Below, piece after piece: positions 50,982 through 59,170 of a stretch of DNA of 64,000 nucleotides. A program made the translations under genes and the position numbers. The DNA is taken from contig CBDEFY010000001.1 in assembly GCA_965237595.1 (NCBI GenBank), forward strand, positions 310,001-374,000, given 5' to 3'. The notes beneath the pieces were generated by a model. The model saw only the letters and a program-made list of their open reading frames with translations. It was not told the origin of the DNA and made no database searches. The stretch's first letter is position 1; the number at the start of each line of letters is the position of its first letter. This stretch comes from UBA9611 sp965237595 (GTDB lineage Bacteria > Chloroflexota > Dehalococcoidia > Lucifugimonadales > UBA3495).

Positions 50982-51343
50982 CTAACCTGGTCCTTCTTTC
51001 CCGGCCAACGGGCTTTGCCTCAAAAGAAATAATCATGGCCCGTGACATTGAGCTATTTACGCCTCCCTTTGTCCCCCGATCCTTCCGCGGAAGGATCGGG
51101 GTCTCGTTCTCCCTGCGTCGTCATTCCCAGTTGAATCGGGATTCTTCGTCGGCCTACGGCGCTCCTCAGAATGACAGTTTTGACGCAAGCCCCGGCCGAT
51201 GGGTATCTCGCCTTAGTCTCTCGAAGGTCGGCCTGGGTCAGATTGGCCGGTGGGGCCGGATTCCAGTATACCCGCTCAAGACAGCACACTCCGCGTTCCA
51301 ATGCCCGGCTGCCCGTCACCGGCTGCCCGTCACCGGCTGAATG
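50982..51343. repeat. intergenic repeats, copy C and a 28-bp palindrome
   Basis: A perfect 28-bp palindrome at 51074-51101 (CCCCGATCCTTCCG and its reverse complement). From 51120 to 51175 an element is bounded by GTCATTC and GAATGAC in inverted orientation, ending CGCTCCTCAGAATGACAG as in copies A and B. GCCCGTCACCGGCT is repeated twice at about 51308-51337. No gene is supported. Confidence 0.7.
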
Positions 51344-54049
51344 TCACCGGCTGAATGTAAAGTAGTCGCCGGTGAACCAGTCCTGCTCCAAGTCCCGGAA
51401 GATCCAATAGCCTAGGACGCTGCGCCAGGCCCCTCTGCTGGCCGCCACGTCCTTGAAGAACCCCAAGTCCGCCTTCAGTTCCTCCTTCCACCCTTCATCT
51501 TGGCGCACTTCCAAGGGTCTGCGGTAAGTCTCGGGAAACCACAGCAGGCTGTGCAGGGCCTCGCTCTTCTCGTACCCTTCCAGTTCGGCGCCATCCCGAT
51601 CGGCGTGGGACGAGGTTAGCATCAATATCGTGGGTTTAAACTCGTCCTCCCCCGGAGGTTCCTCCAGGGAGATGCAGCCATCGTTCCAGTCGTCGTCACC
51701 CTCTTTCTTGAAGCAGGTAAAGCGCAGGAGCCCTTCGGACTCGGCGTTCCGTACGTACCATTGGAAGGGGTACCAGACGTCATAGTCCACCTCCACCGCC
51801 CGCCGCGGCGCAAGGCTGGGCGGGAGGCCATCACCCGCCTCTTGGGTTTCCGCGGAGAAGACCCGGTCATCCAGGTCGGCAAAGGTCCCCCTCAGATCGG
51901 AGCCGCCTTGGGCATAGACCAGGATCTCGCGGTTGGAATCGTCGAAGGTGTATCCGGCCCGTAGGGCGCTCCAAGTCCCAAACCCCAATAGCAGGGCCGC
52001 GAAACCAAGGGATGCCAAGGCCCCGCCCTTGGCGGGAGACGTCACCCGCACCAGATAGGCAGTGGCGGCCAAAGCTGCCGCAGAACCGGCCAGCACGGCC
52101 CAGTGTGCGGCGGATAGCCTTCCCTCGCCACCGGTGTAGGCATACAGGAAATAGAGCCCGCCCAGAGCTGCCAACGGGGCCAGGAAGAACGACCCCACCG
52201 CCCCGAGCCGCAGCGCTTGCTTCCACCGGACCGACTGCGCCAATTCCCCCAGGAATTTGGCCGACAAAACAATCATCGGCAGGGTGATGTTCACCAGGAG
52301 CCAGGGCATCTTCTCGCTGGCCAGGGTGTAGGCCAGAAAGGTCGCGCCGGCCCACAGGGTTAGGAACAGGCCCAAGGCGTCTAACCGCCTTATGAAATAG
52401 ACGGCCCCGGCGATGCCGAAGACCGCGGGGAGCAACTCGTAGACCGGCAGGCCCACGAAGTAGTAGTACCAAGGCTGGTTCCCCCGGGCCACATCCTGCT
52501 GGGCGATCCAGTAGCCCATGCCCTGCCAGGACCCGCTGAACACTCCCGACAGATGGGTGAAGAGGGTTGTATAGAGGGCGGCCCAGATGAAGTAGAAGAT
52601 ACCGGCGCAGACCAACCAAGCGCCGCCCAGCCAGCGCACTCCCAAGACCACCGAGAGGATGATTGTGCCGGACAGGATACCCAAGGCAACCACATAGTTG
52701 GCGGGCAGGCCGTTGGCCGCTGCTCCGATGGCCACCTCACTGGGCAGTATCCCGTCCACCACCGCTTGGAGGTCCACCACCGGGGTGAACAGAACGCCGT
52801 AGAGCGCCGTCACGACAGCCGGAAGGAACAGCAACAGCGCGCTTCGTTGGACGGGATAGCGGTGGTAGACCAGGACGCATAACGCGGAGATGATAAGAAG
52901 CACTCCCAACGTCAGGTCCAAGGCTGGCACCCCGCCGGTGTGGACCGCGTCCGCCAGCGGGCGGTAGAGCAGCAGCGCCACCCCGGCGGTAACCGCCAGG
53001 GGCGCTCCGGCCAGGCAGGCAAGCCGCTTGGGCGTCAAAGGCCCTCGGCGGAGCAGCCAAAACAACACCGCCAGTCCCAGAACAACCGCGGCGATATGGA
53101 CCCCCAAGGGAAGGTCTTGCACCGGCAGCAGCAGCGTTTTCCCCTCCCATGCCGGCGCTCCCACCAGACCGGCGGCGCCGTCCACGTTGGCCACGTTCCT
53201 GCCCGTTTGCGGGTCGGGGTTGACCAACGTCAGGCCCATGGCCTCCTGAAAAAGGCCTGATAATGCCGACCATTGGGGCAGGGTTAGGGTCGCCAACAAC
53301 AGGAAGAACCCAGCGGAGCCTTCCACCTGGGAGAGCTTTATCCGGCCCAGCGCCCAAGGCAGAAAATCTCCTACGGACACCAGAAATAACAGCAGTCCGA
53401 ACACCCCCACCACCAGGTAGGCTGTTTCCTTGGTGGCGAACATGAAGGCCAAGATTGCCGACGCCAGGTAGAGGTAGCGCCGGTGTCCTTCATTTATGTA
53501 CCGCCACATCAGCACCAAGAGCGACGCCGCGAAGAAGGCGATGATGATGTCGTTGCGCCCAAACCGGCTGAAGTAAAGAAGGGTCGGCGACAGGGCCAGC
53601 ATCAACGCCGCCAGGAACGCACCGGCGCGGCCCAAGTAATCCCGGAAGAAATAGGGCACCGCCACCAGCGCTGTCCCAAAGAGGACGTAACACAGCCGGG
53701 CGGTCACGTCTGTGTCGCCGAAGATGCGGAACATCAGGGCGGCGAACTCGATTTGGAACGGGCCGTGCATCCAGGGCGAATGGATGTAATCGGCGCCGAA
53801 CAGCCAGGGCCAGCCCAGGAAGCCACCGCCGCTCTCCGCCAGGCGCCAGGCGAAGTGCAGGTGGATGGCCTCGTCGTAGTGCATGGTGCGGCCGCCCAGT
53901 TCCCACAGGCGCATGACCAAGGCCACAATGACCACGGCCAAGAACCCGGCTTCCAACCGGCCGAAGGTGCGGCCGGCCCAAAGCCGGGAGGCCAGTTTTT
54001 CAAGGGAAAGAGCCGACTTGACCCGGGCGGCGCCTCTCTCGGCGTTCAT
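51344..54049 (-). CDS. TIGR03663/Agl23-like giant membrane protein
   Basis: A 901-residue polytopic protein with a GT39/PMT-like fold: first transmembrane helix (FLAVVIVALVMRLWELGG) followed directly by MHYDEAIHLHFAWRLAESG, where the acidic residues near the first loop are those of lipid-sugar-dependent transferases. Further hydrophobic helices continue to about residue 690, and a soluble C-terminal domain (YPFQWYVRNAESEGLLRF) follows. This is the TIGR03663 (flippase-activity-associated Agl23-like) family known from Chloroflexi and Archaea. It overlaps the DUF2298 gene by four bases, so the two are probably made together. Confidence 0.85.
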   Translation of the reverse strand: MNAERGAARVKSALSLEKLASRLWAGRTFGRLEAGFLAVVIVALVMRLWELGGRTMHYDEAIHLHFAWRLAESGGGFLGWPWLFGADYIHSPWMHGPFQIEFAALMFRIFGDTDVTARLCYVLFGTALVAVPYFFRDYLGRAGAFLAALMLALSPTLLYFSRFGRNDIIIAFFAASLLVLMWRYINEGHRRYLYLASAILAFMFATKETAYLVVGVFGLLLFLVSVGDFLPWALGRIKLSQVEGSAGFFLLLATLTLPQWSALSGLFQEAMGLTLVNPDPQTGRNVANVDGAAGLVGAPAWEGKTLLLPVQDLPLGVHIAAVVLGLAVLFWLLRRGPLTPKRLACLAGAPLAVTAGVALLLYRPLADAVHTGGVPALDLTLGVLLIISALCVLVYHRYPVQRSALLLFLPAVVTALYGVLFTPVVDLQAVVDGILPSEVAIGAAANGLPANYVVALGILSGTIILSVVLGVRWLGGAWLVCAGIFYFIWAALYTTLFTHLSGVFSGSWQGMGYWIAQQDVARGNQPWYYYFVGLPVYELLPAVFGIAGAVYFIRRLDALGLFLTLWAGATFLAYTLASEKMPWLLVNITLPMIVLSAKFLGELAQSVRWKQALRLGAVGSFFLAPLAALGGLYFLYAYTGGEGRLSAAHWAVLAGSAAALAATAYLVRVTSPAKGGALASLGFAALLLGFGTWSALRAGYTFDDSNREILVYAQGGSDLRGTFADLDDRVFSAETQEAGDGLPPSLAPRRAVEVDYDVWYPFQWYVRNAESEGLLRFTCFKKEGDDDWNDGCISLEEPPGEDEFKPTILMLTSSHADRDGAELEGYEKSEALHSLLWFPETYRRPLEVRQDEGWKEELKADLGFFKDVAASRGAWRSVLGYWIFRDLEQDWFTGDYFTFSR

Positions 54050-56499
54050 CTGTTCCCAGCCGTTGATTGGACCATCTCGTAGACTATTACGCCGTCCTGC
54101 TCGAAGGCGGTTCTTAGGAATCCATCGAACTCCGCGAAGTCCGCCAGGTTTTCGCCCCCGTAGGTCCGCCGTTCTCTCGAACCCAGATAAACGTAACGCA
54201 CATTGTAGGCGTCCAACAACCGGTGCACTTCTTGGGGGTCGTTGCTGCTGTAGATGGTCCGGACATCATCTTCCCGTCCCTGGAAAGGGGCCGATGAGTT
54301 GCGCCATTGGAGTTCGTGGCCCACCCAGCCTAGGATGGTCGGCAGTCCGGTGCCGGAGGATATCCGGGCGAATTCGGAGTAATCGTCTCCCACGGCCTCC
54401 ACTATCCCGCCCCAAGGAGCCTTGTCTCTTAGCCACTGGATGGCTGCGTACTCCCCCGGAGCCGTCTGTTGTAGAAAGGCCAGTCCGTCCAGGGTGTTAT
54501 CGTCCACCGTGTGGCCCTCCCGCAGGACTCCGGTGCGGTCCAGCACCGCTCCGACCGGGTAGTAGAACGACGCCACCAGCAGCACCGCCACCGCCCCGGC
54601 CCACAGAAACCGGCCGCCGCGCAAAAACCGGGCCGCCAGTATCGGGCCTACGGCGAACCTACCCAGCCGGAGGGAGCGTTGCACCGAGGTCCGTGCTGCC
54701 CATAGGTAGTACAGCCCGTAGCTCCCCACGATGCCCAGCAGCAGCCAGGCCTGGTAGTAGGTCTTGAACACCGTGTTCATCCGCCGGAAGGCGCCGCTGA
54801 ACCGGTCCACGTTGTAGAAAAGCTCGGTTCCCACCAGCAGATAGAAAGCCAACGCCGCGAGGAGTAGGGGGAAAGCAGTTGCCTGTGCCAGCTTGAGCCT
54901 CGCCCGTTGCATGGCGCTGAACCCGGCCAGCGCCACCAGGGCTAGCCCCGGAATCACCAGAATCATCCGGCCGCCAATCTCGTCCAAGGCCGCTTTCGTG
55001 CCGCCGTCGATCCAGGTAACGAAGAACGCCACGCCGACCCAGACCAGGAACGGCGTCGACGCCACCACCATAATCAAGACTGCCGCTGAGGTATCGCCGT
55101 CGGAGGGCCGCATCAGACCCGGAAGCTGACGGAAGAGGAATGAGACGGACAGCAGGATGAACAGCCCCATCACCAAGAACAACAGGAAGGGCCTGGTGTT
55201 AACGTCCTGCAGCGGCAGGATGCCCGACGTTTGGGCTTCGAACCCACTGTAGAAGGGCAGGAACAAGACGACAGCCAGGGCCAATACGGGCACGATCACG
55301 ACAGCGGCATCTATAGCTGCCCCGGTCAGGTTGCCCTCATGATCTCCGTAGGCCTTTACGAGTGCCACCGCCCCCAACATCGCGGCGATCATCGGCAGGT
55401 CCGCGATGTTGATGAAGGCCAAAGACCCGATGAATAGAGCGATGGCCAACGGCTCCACCGGATGGTCCCTCAACCATCTCAACCCCAATCTTTCCGTGGA
55501 CTGGTATAGGTTGAGACACAGTCCCAGGCCCAAGATGACGAAGGGCAGGCTCATCACGTGGGGGTGCAGGTCGCCCAGGATGAAGCTGAACATCGGGAAC
55601 TCGGTGATCGTGTAGTCCAAGCTCTGGCCGCCGGACAGGGTGTCGATCACCCGGCTGGCCCGGAACCACCACCACGGGCCGTCAGGGAAGGCCCCGGAGC
55701 CCGGATTCCCCCCCTCAAGGCCCTTGATGCCCACCCACTCCCAGAAACCTCCGCCGGCCCAACCCTGGAGATGCACGAACTCCATGGCCCCTTCCAGGTT
55801 TCCGGCCAGGAGTATCAACACCGGGGCGGCCCCGCCGAAGGCGACGCCGGCCTTGAGGCTCCCGCCCGACAGCCGTACCAGGTTGTAGACCAGTCCAAAG
55901 GCACCCATGGCCACCAGCGCCGGGACCAGGGCCACGCCCAGGTTGTAGCCCACGCTGGAGGCGACCCCGGTCAACTGGGTCAAGAAAGCCATCATGAAAT
56001 GGCCGAAATAGTAGTAGCTGATGGAATTTCCAGAAAGCCAGGGGTCCTCAGGCGGGAAGAACCGGCTCTGGAGCACCGCGTTGATGAACCCGAAGTCCAT
56101 GGGCTTTTCGGTGATGGTTGTTTCGGCAGTACTGATGGCGGGGGCCTCGGAGACGATGCCCAGCCACATCAGGAAGAACCCGATGAACAATAGCTCAGCC
56201 GCCACCAGCACGGGCCAGTGCTGGCGTACAAAGTCCTTCAACTCCGGCAAGACCCGGCGCAACAAGAATGCGCTGGGGACGGCGGCCACGACGAGGATGA
56301 GGATGATGGTCAGTTGGGTGTTGGGAGCTATGTGGGACAGGCCCAGGACCCACAGGACGTAGGAAAAGAACACCATGGCCGCCGGTTTTGCCAGGGTGAA
56401 TCCCCGGTCGGGCAGCCTCCGGAACAGCACGAATGCTGCGGGAAGCGCCACGATTCCCAGGGCCTCGATGGCGATGAACCAGCCAAGGGCCTCTAGCAC
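54046..56499 (-). CDS. DUF2298 (Chlor_Arch_YYY) giant membrane protein
   Basis: An 817-residue polytopic membrane protein with many transmembrane helices. The family hallmarks are PMDFGFINAVLQSRFFPPED, SGNSISYYYFGHFMMAFL and FILGDLHPHVMSLPFVILG. A soluble C-terminal part contains LGWVGHELQWR, AVGDDYSEF and YVYLGSRERRTYGGEN. The family is restricted mainly to Chloroflexi and Archaea and resembles membrane glycosyltransferases. The pairing with the TIGR03663 protein supports a shared role in surface glycan or lipid-linked sugar synthesis (inference). Confidence 0.88.
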   Translation of the reverse strand: MLEALGWFIAIEALGIVALPAAFVLFRRLPDRGFTLAKPAAMVFFSYVLWVLGLSHIAPNTQLTIILILVVAAVPSAFLLRRVLPELKDFVRQHWPVLVAAELLFIGFFLMWLGIVSEAPAISTAETTITEKPMDFGFINAVLQSRFFPPEDPWLSGNSISYYYFGHFMMAFLTQLTGVASSVGYNLGVALVPALVAMGAFGLVYNLVRLSGGSLKAGVAFGGAAPVLILLAGNLEGAMEFVHLQGWAGGGFWEWVGIKGLEGGNPGSGAFPDGPWWWFRASRVIDTLSGGQSLDYTITEFPMFSFILGDLHPHVMSLPFVILGLGLCLNLYQSTERLGLRWLRDHPVEPLAIALFIGSLAFINIADLPMIAAMLGAVALVKAYGDHEGNLTGAAIDAAVVIVPVLALAVVLFLPFYSGFEAQTSGILPLQDVNTRPFLLFLVMGLFILLSVSFLFRQLPGLMRPSDGDTSAAVLIMVVASTPFLVWVGVAFFVTWIDGGTKAALDEIGGRMILVIPGLALVALAGFSAMQRARLKLAQATAFPLLLAALAFYLLVGTELFYNVDRFSGAFRRMNTVFKTYYQAWLLLGIVGSYGLYYLWAARTSVQRSLRLGRFAVGPILAARFLRGGRFLWAGAVAVLLVASFYYPVGAVLDRTGVLREGHTVDDNTLDGLAFLQQTAPGEYAAIQWLRDKAPWGGIVEAVGDDYSEFARISSGTGLPTILGWVGHELQWRNSSAPFQGREDDVRTIYSSNDPQEVHRLLDAYNVRYVYLGSRERRTYGGENLADFAEFDGFLRTAFEQDGVIVYEMVQSTAGNR

Positions 56500-56587
56500 G
56501 GCTTATCTATCAAACACCGGGATCGAGTGGGCAACGATACGGGCAAAGACCGGGCCAGCAGGGGTCTGGTGGGTCTGGATGTGGGGG

Positions 56588-57544
56588 TCAGGGGACGGGC
56601 GCCAGCAGTGAATCCACGAAATCCCGCGTGTCGAAGGGGGCCAGGTCCGAAACACCTTCGCCGGTGCCGATGAACAGGATGGGCATCTGGAGTTCCTGTT
56701 TGATGGCGATGACGATGCCGCCACGGGCCGTTCCGTCCAATTTGGCCAGGAATATGCCGGTACAATCCACTGCTTCCTTGAATGACTTGGCTTGGGCCAG
56801 GCCGTTGTGGCCGGTGGTGGCGTCCAGGGTCAGAATCACCTGGTGGGGGGCTTGGGGTTCCAATCGGGCCAATACCCGGTGGACCTTGCGTAATTCCTCC
56901 ATCAGGTTGGACTTGGTGTGCAGCCTGCCGGCAGTGTCGATAATCAAGACGTCGGCGCCCCGCGCTTTGCCTGCCTGGTAGGTGTCATAGGCTACCGCGC
57001 CGGGGTCGGCCCCCGGCTCGTGGCTAATAACATCTACGCCTGTCTGCTGCCCCAGGATCTCCAACTGCTCGGCGGCGGCGGCCCGGAAAGTGTCCGCAGC
57101 GCCCAGGATCACCTTCTTGCCCTCTTGGGTGAAGTGGTGGGCCAACTTGGCGATGCTGGTGGTCTTGCCGACTCCGTTGACGCCCACCATCAGTATTACA
57201 TACGGCCCCGTAACCTCAGCCTCATCCGTCCAGAGAGATTCGGCGTTTTCAATTTCCATGCCTGCCACCAGGTTCTCTTTCAGCGACTCGAAGACTTCGT
57301 CGCCCGATTCCAGTCCCCGCTCCTTCACCGTGGCCTTCAATTCTTCGATGATGCGCAGAGAAGTGTCCACGCCAACGTCCGAGGAGATTAATATCTCTTC
57401 CAACTCTTCCCAGACCGCGTCGTCCAACTTGGACGATCGTAAAACGTTAAGGATCCGCCCGAACCACCGCTCACGGCTGGGTCTCACCGCGTCCTGGGTG
57501 TGTTCGATGTTCTCTTGGTGGTTCCGTTTGAAAAATCGCAGCAT
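56588..57544 (-). CDS. ftsY: signal recognition particle receptor FtsY
   Basis: SRP receptor GTPase, targeting ribosomes to the membrane. 318 residues: a short helical N domain (LRSSKLDDAVWEELEEILIS), then the GTPase domain with GVNGVGKTTSIAKLAHHF, DTFRAAAAEQLE, DTAGRLHTKSNLMEELR, LDATTGHNGLAQAK and AKLDGTARGG. There is no long acidic A domain, as usual outside enterobacteria. It lies downstream of rnc on the same strand. Confidence 0.97.
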   Translation of the reverse strand: MLRFFKRNHQENIEHTQDAVRPSRERWFGRILNVLRSSKLDDAVWEELEEILISSDVGVDTSLRIIEELKATVKERGLESGDEVFESLKENLVAGMEIENAESLWTDEAEVTGPYVILMVGVNGVGKTTSIAKLAHHFTQEGKKVILGAADTFRAAAAEQLEILGQQTGVDVISHEPGADPGAVAYDTYQAGKARGADVLIIDTAGRLHTKSNLMEELRKVHRVLARLEPQAPHQVILTLDATTGHNGLAQAKSFKEAVDCTGIFLAKLDGTARGGIVIAIKQELQMPILFIGTGEGVSDLAPFDTRDFVDSLLAPVP

Positions 57545-57629
57545 CTATCGTCCTGCGGCCTGCGGGTAAATATTTCCGGTCTGCATCGGCCGGGGTGAAG
57601 AGAGGGAAGGGCGAAGACGGGGTTGCGGT

Positions 57630-58349
57630 CTAGATGTCGTTGGAGAGTGCGACCAGGGCGGCCTGCGCCGCCGCGCCTTCGGCCTCCGACTTCTTACCGG
57701 CGACGCCGGTGCCCACCACTTGGCCGTCCACCAACACCTCCACGGTGAAAATCGGACCGTGGTCGGGCCCCTCGCTGCTTACCAGACGGTATTTGGGGGG
57801 ATTCAGCCCCTGTCCCTGGACCATCTCTTGAAGGCGGGACTTGGGGTTCTCCGGTGGCACGCCGGCACGCTCGACTTGCGTCAGTTCGACGTCAATCAAC
57901 CTGAGGATGAATTGGCGGGTAAATTCATTGCCTTGGTCCAAGTAGACCGCCGCCACCAAGGCCTCGAAGGCCGCCGCCAAGACCGAGTCTTGTTGGTGTC
58001 CATTGGTGGATTCGACGCCCTTTCCGACCAGCAGATAACTGCCCAAGTCGATTCGCCGGGCAATCTGCGCCAGGGTCTCGCGGCGGACCAGGGAGGAACG
58101 GGTCTTGGTCAGCTGGCCTTCGTCCGCATCGGGAATGCGGCGGTACAATTCGGTGGAAACGGCCAGTTCCAAGACGGCGTCGCCCAGGAACTCCAGCCGT
58201 TCGTAGGACTCGGATGGGTCGAGGCCGTTCTCGTTGCAGTAGGAACGGTGTACCAGGGCCAGACGAAGCAGGCTGGGGTCCTTGAATGAGAACCCCAGCA
58301 CTGATTCTAGCGCCTTGATTGAGGTGGTACCGTCTCTAGATGACCCCAT
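57630..58349 (-). CDS. rnc: ribonuclease III
   Basis: Double-strand RNA endonuclease for rRNA and mRNA processing. 239 residues: catalytic signature ESYERLEFLGDAVLELAVS, second acidic cluster AAAFEALVAAVYLDQG, and the C-terminal dsRNA-binding domain (PKSRLQEMVQGQGLNPPKY; GVAGKKSEAEGAAAQAAL). Its start overlaps the 3' end of the DsbA-like selenoprotein gene by 14 nt. Confidence 0.97.
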   Translation of the reverse strand: MGSSRDGTTSIKALESVLGFSFKDPSLLRLALVHRSYCNENGLDPSESYERLEFLGDAVLELAVSTELYRRIPDADEGQLTKTRSSLVRRETLAQIARRIDLGSYLLVGKGVESTNGHQQDSVLAAAFEALVAAVYLDQGNEFTRQFILRLIDVELTQVERAGVPPENPKSRLQEMVQGQGLNPPKYRLVSSEGPDHGPIFTVEVLVDGQVVGTGVAGKKSEAEGAAAQAALVALSNDI

Positions 58350-58968
58350 GAGGCCACGGGGGCTGGGGGCGCTTGAACTCGCCGACGTGGTCGAACTGAC
58401 TCATGGTCTTGGACAGCGTCTCGTAAATCTCCGCCGCCTGTTCATCCGGGGGTATGAACATCTTCAGGAAGGTGGCATTCCCCTCGCCGAAGATGAAGGT
58501 TGGCACACCGAAGGCCCCGTACTCTTCCACGGCGATGGTGTGGGACTTGCCGATGTCCTTCAACAGGTCGGGGTCCGCTTGGTCCTCGCTGAAGCGGGCC
58601 ATGTCCAGGCCGGCGGCAACGGCGGCTTCTTCCATGACGGCCGGGTCTAGGAGGTCCTTCTTGTCTTCGTGCCGGGCCCGGAGCAGGGCCATGAAGAAGG
58701 ACTGGAACGCCTCTTCGCCCTGGCGCTTGGCGGCCAGACCGGAAACGTGGGCCAGGAAGGTGCGGTCGGTGCCGTCTATCACCTCGGGCTGGTCCCAAAG
58801 TTTAATGTCTTGCTCTTTGTCGCTATTGACCTGGGCAAGGGAGAAGGGTTGCCAATCGACTTTGATTGTCTGTCCGGTAGACTCTTCAACCTTCGACAGC
58901 CACACGGCTGCGTTGTACACAAAGGGTCAACGGAAATCGTAGTAGGTGGTGAATTGGGCATCGGCCAT
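58336..58968 (-). CDS. DsbA-family selenoprotein (in-frame TGA = Sec)
   Basis: ATG 58968, with GGGAGGT upstream, begins MADAQFTTYYDFR, then TGA (58929-58927 on the minus strand), then PFVYNAAVWLSKVEESTGQT. The frame is the same on both sides, giving a 210-residue DsbA/FrnE/HCCA-isomerase-like protein. Sec stands at the catalytic position that is Cys in YDFxCP motifs; the second Cys of CxxC is Val here, so it is a single-selenol enzyme. The helical insertion (DRTFLAHVSGLAAKRQGEEA) and the cis-proline loop GAFGVPTFIFGEGN are intact. A 5-bp hairpin with loop GTGT lies 16 nt after the TGA. It precedes rnc. Confidence 0.88.
58897..58929 (-). promoter_or_regulatory. Sec codon and SECIS-like hairpin of the DsbA-like gene
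   Basis: On the minus strand: TGA (58929-58927), 16 nt, CAGCC (58910-58906), loop GTGT, GGCTG (58901-58897). The loop starts 22 nt after the TGA. The stem is shorter than in the other two genes but GC-rich. Confidence 0.65.
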
Positions 58969-59128
58969 CGTGGTACCTCCCAAAGGTCGGCGTTTGGCGC
59001 GGCTATGCGCACGATTGGATTGTATCGACCGGTCTACCTGTTGTCAAAGCGCAGCAGGCAGATTTTCTTGGGCTTTGGTCCGAGAATGTTTGCACCGGCC
59101 TCACGCCTGCCGCAAGAGGTCACCATGC

Positions 59129-59134
59129 TATAAT
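59129..59134 (+). promoter_or_regulatory. extended -10 promoter of cca
   Basis: TGC followed by TATAAT at 59129-59134; the -35 region is weak. The same TGCTATAAT occurs in front of rpsF. A transcript starting near 59141 would have a leader of about 30 nt before the proposed ACG start of cca. Confidence 0.6.
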
Positions 59135-59170
59135 TCTGGCTCCGGTCCTCGCCCTCTACAGGAGGCCCTC

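Noticed and set aside
58946..59170. Long N-terminal extension of cca from GTG 58946
   Set aside because: It would overlap the DsbA-like gene antisense and cross the cca promoter and ribosome binding site; the residues are not those of the family.
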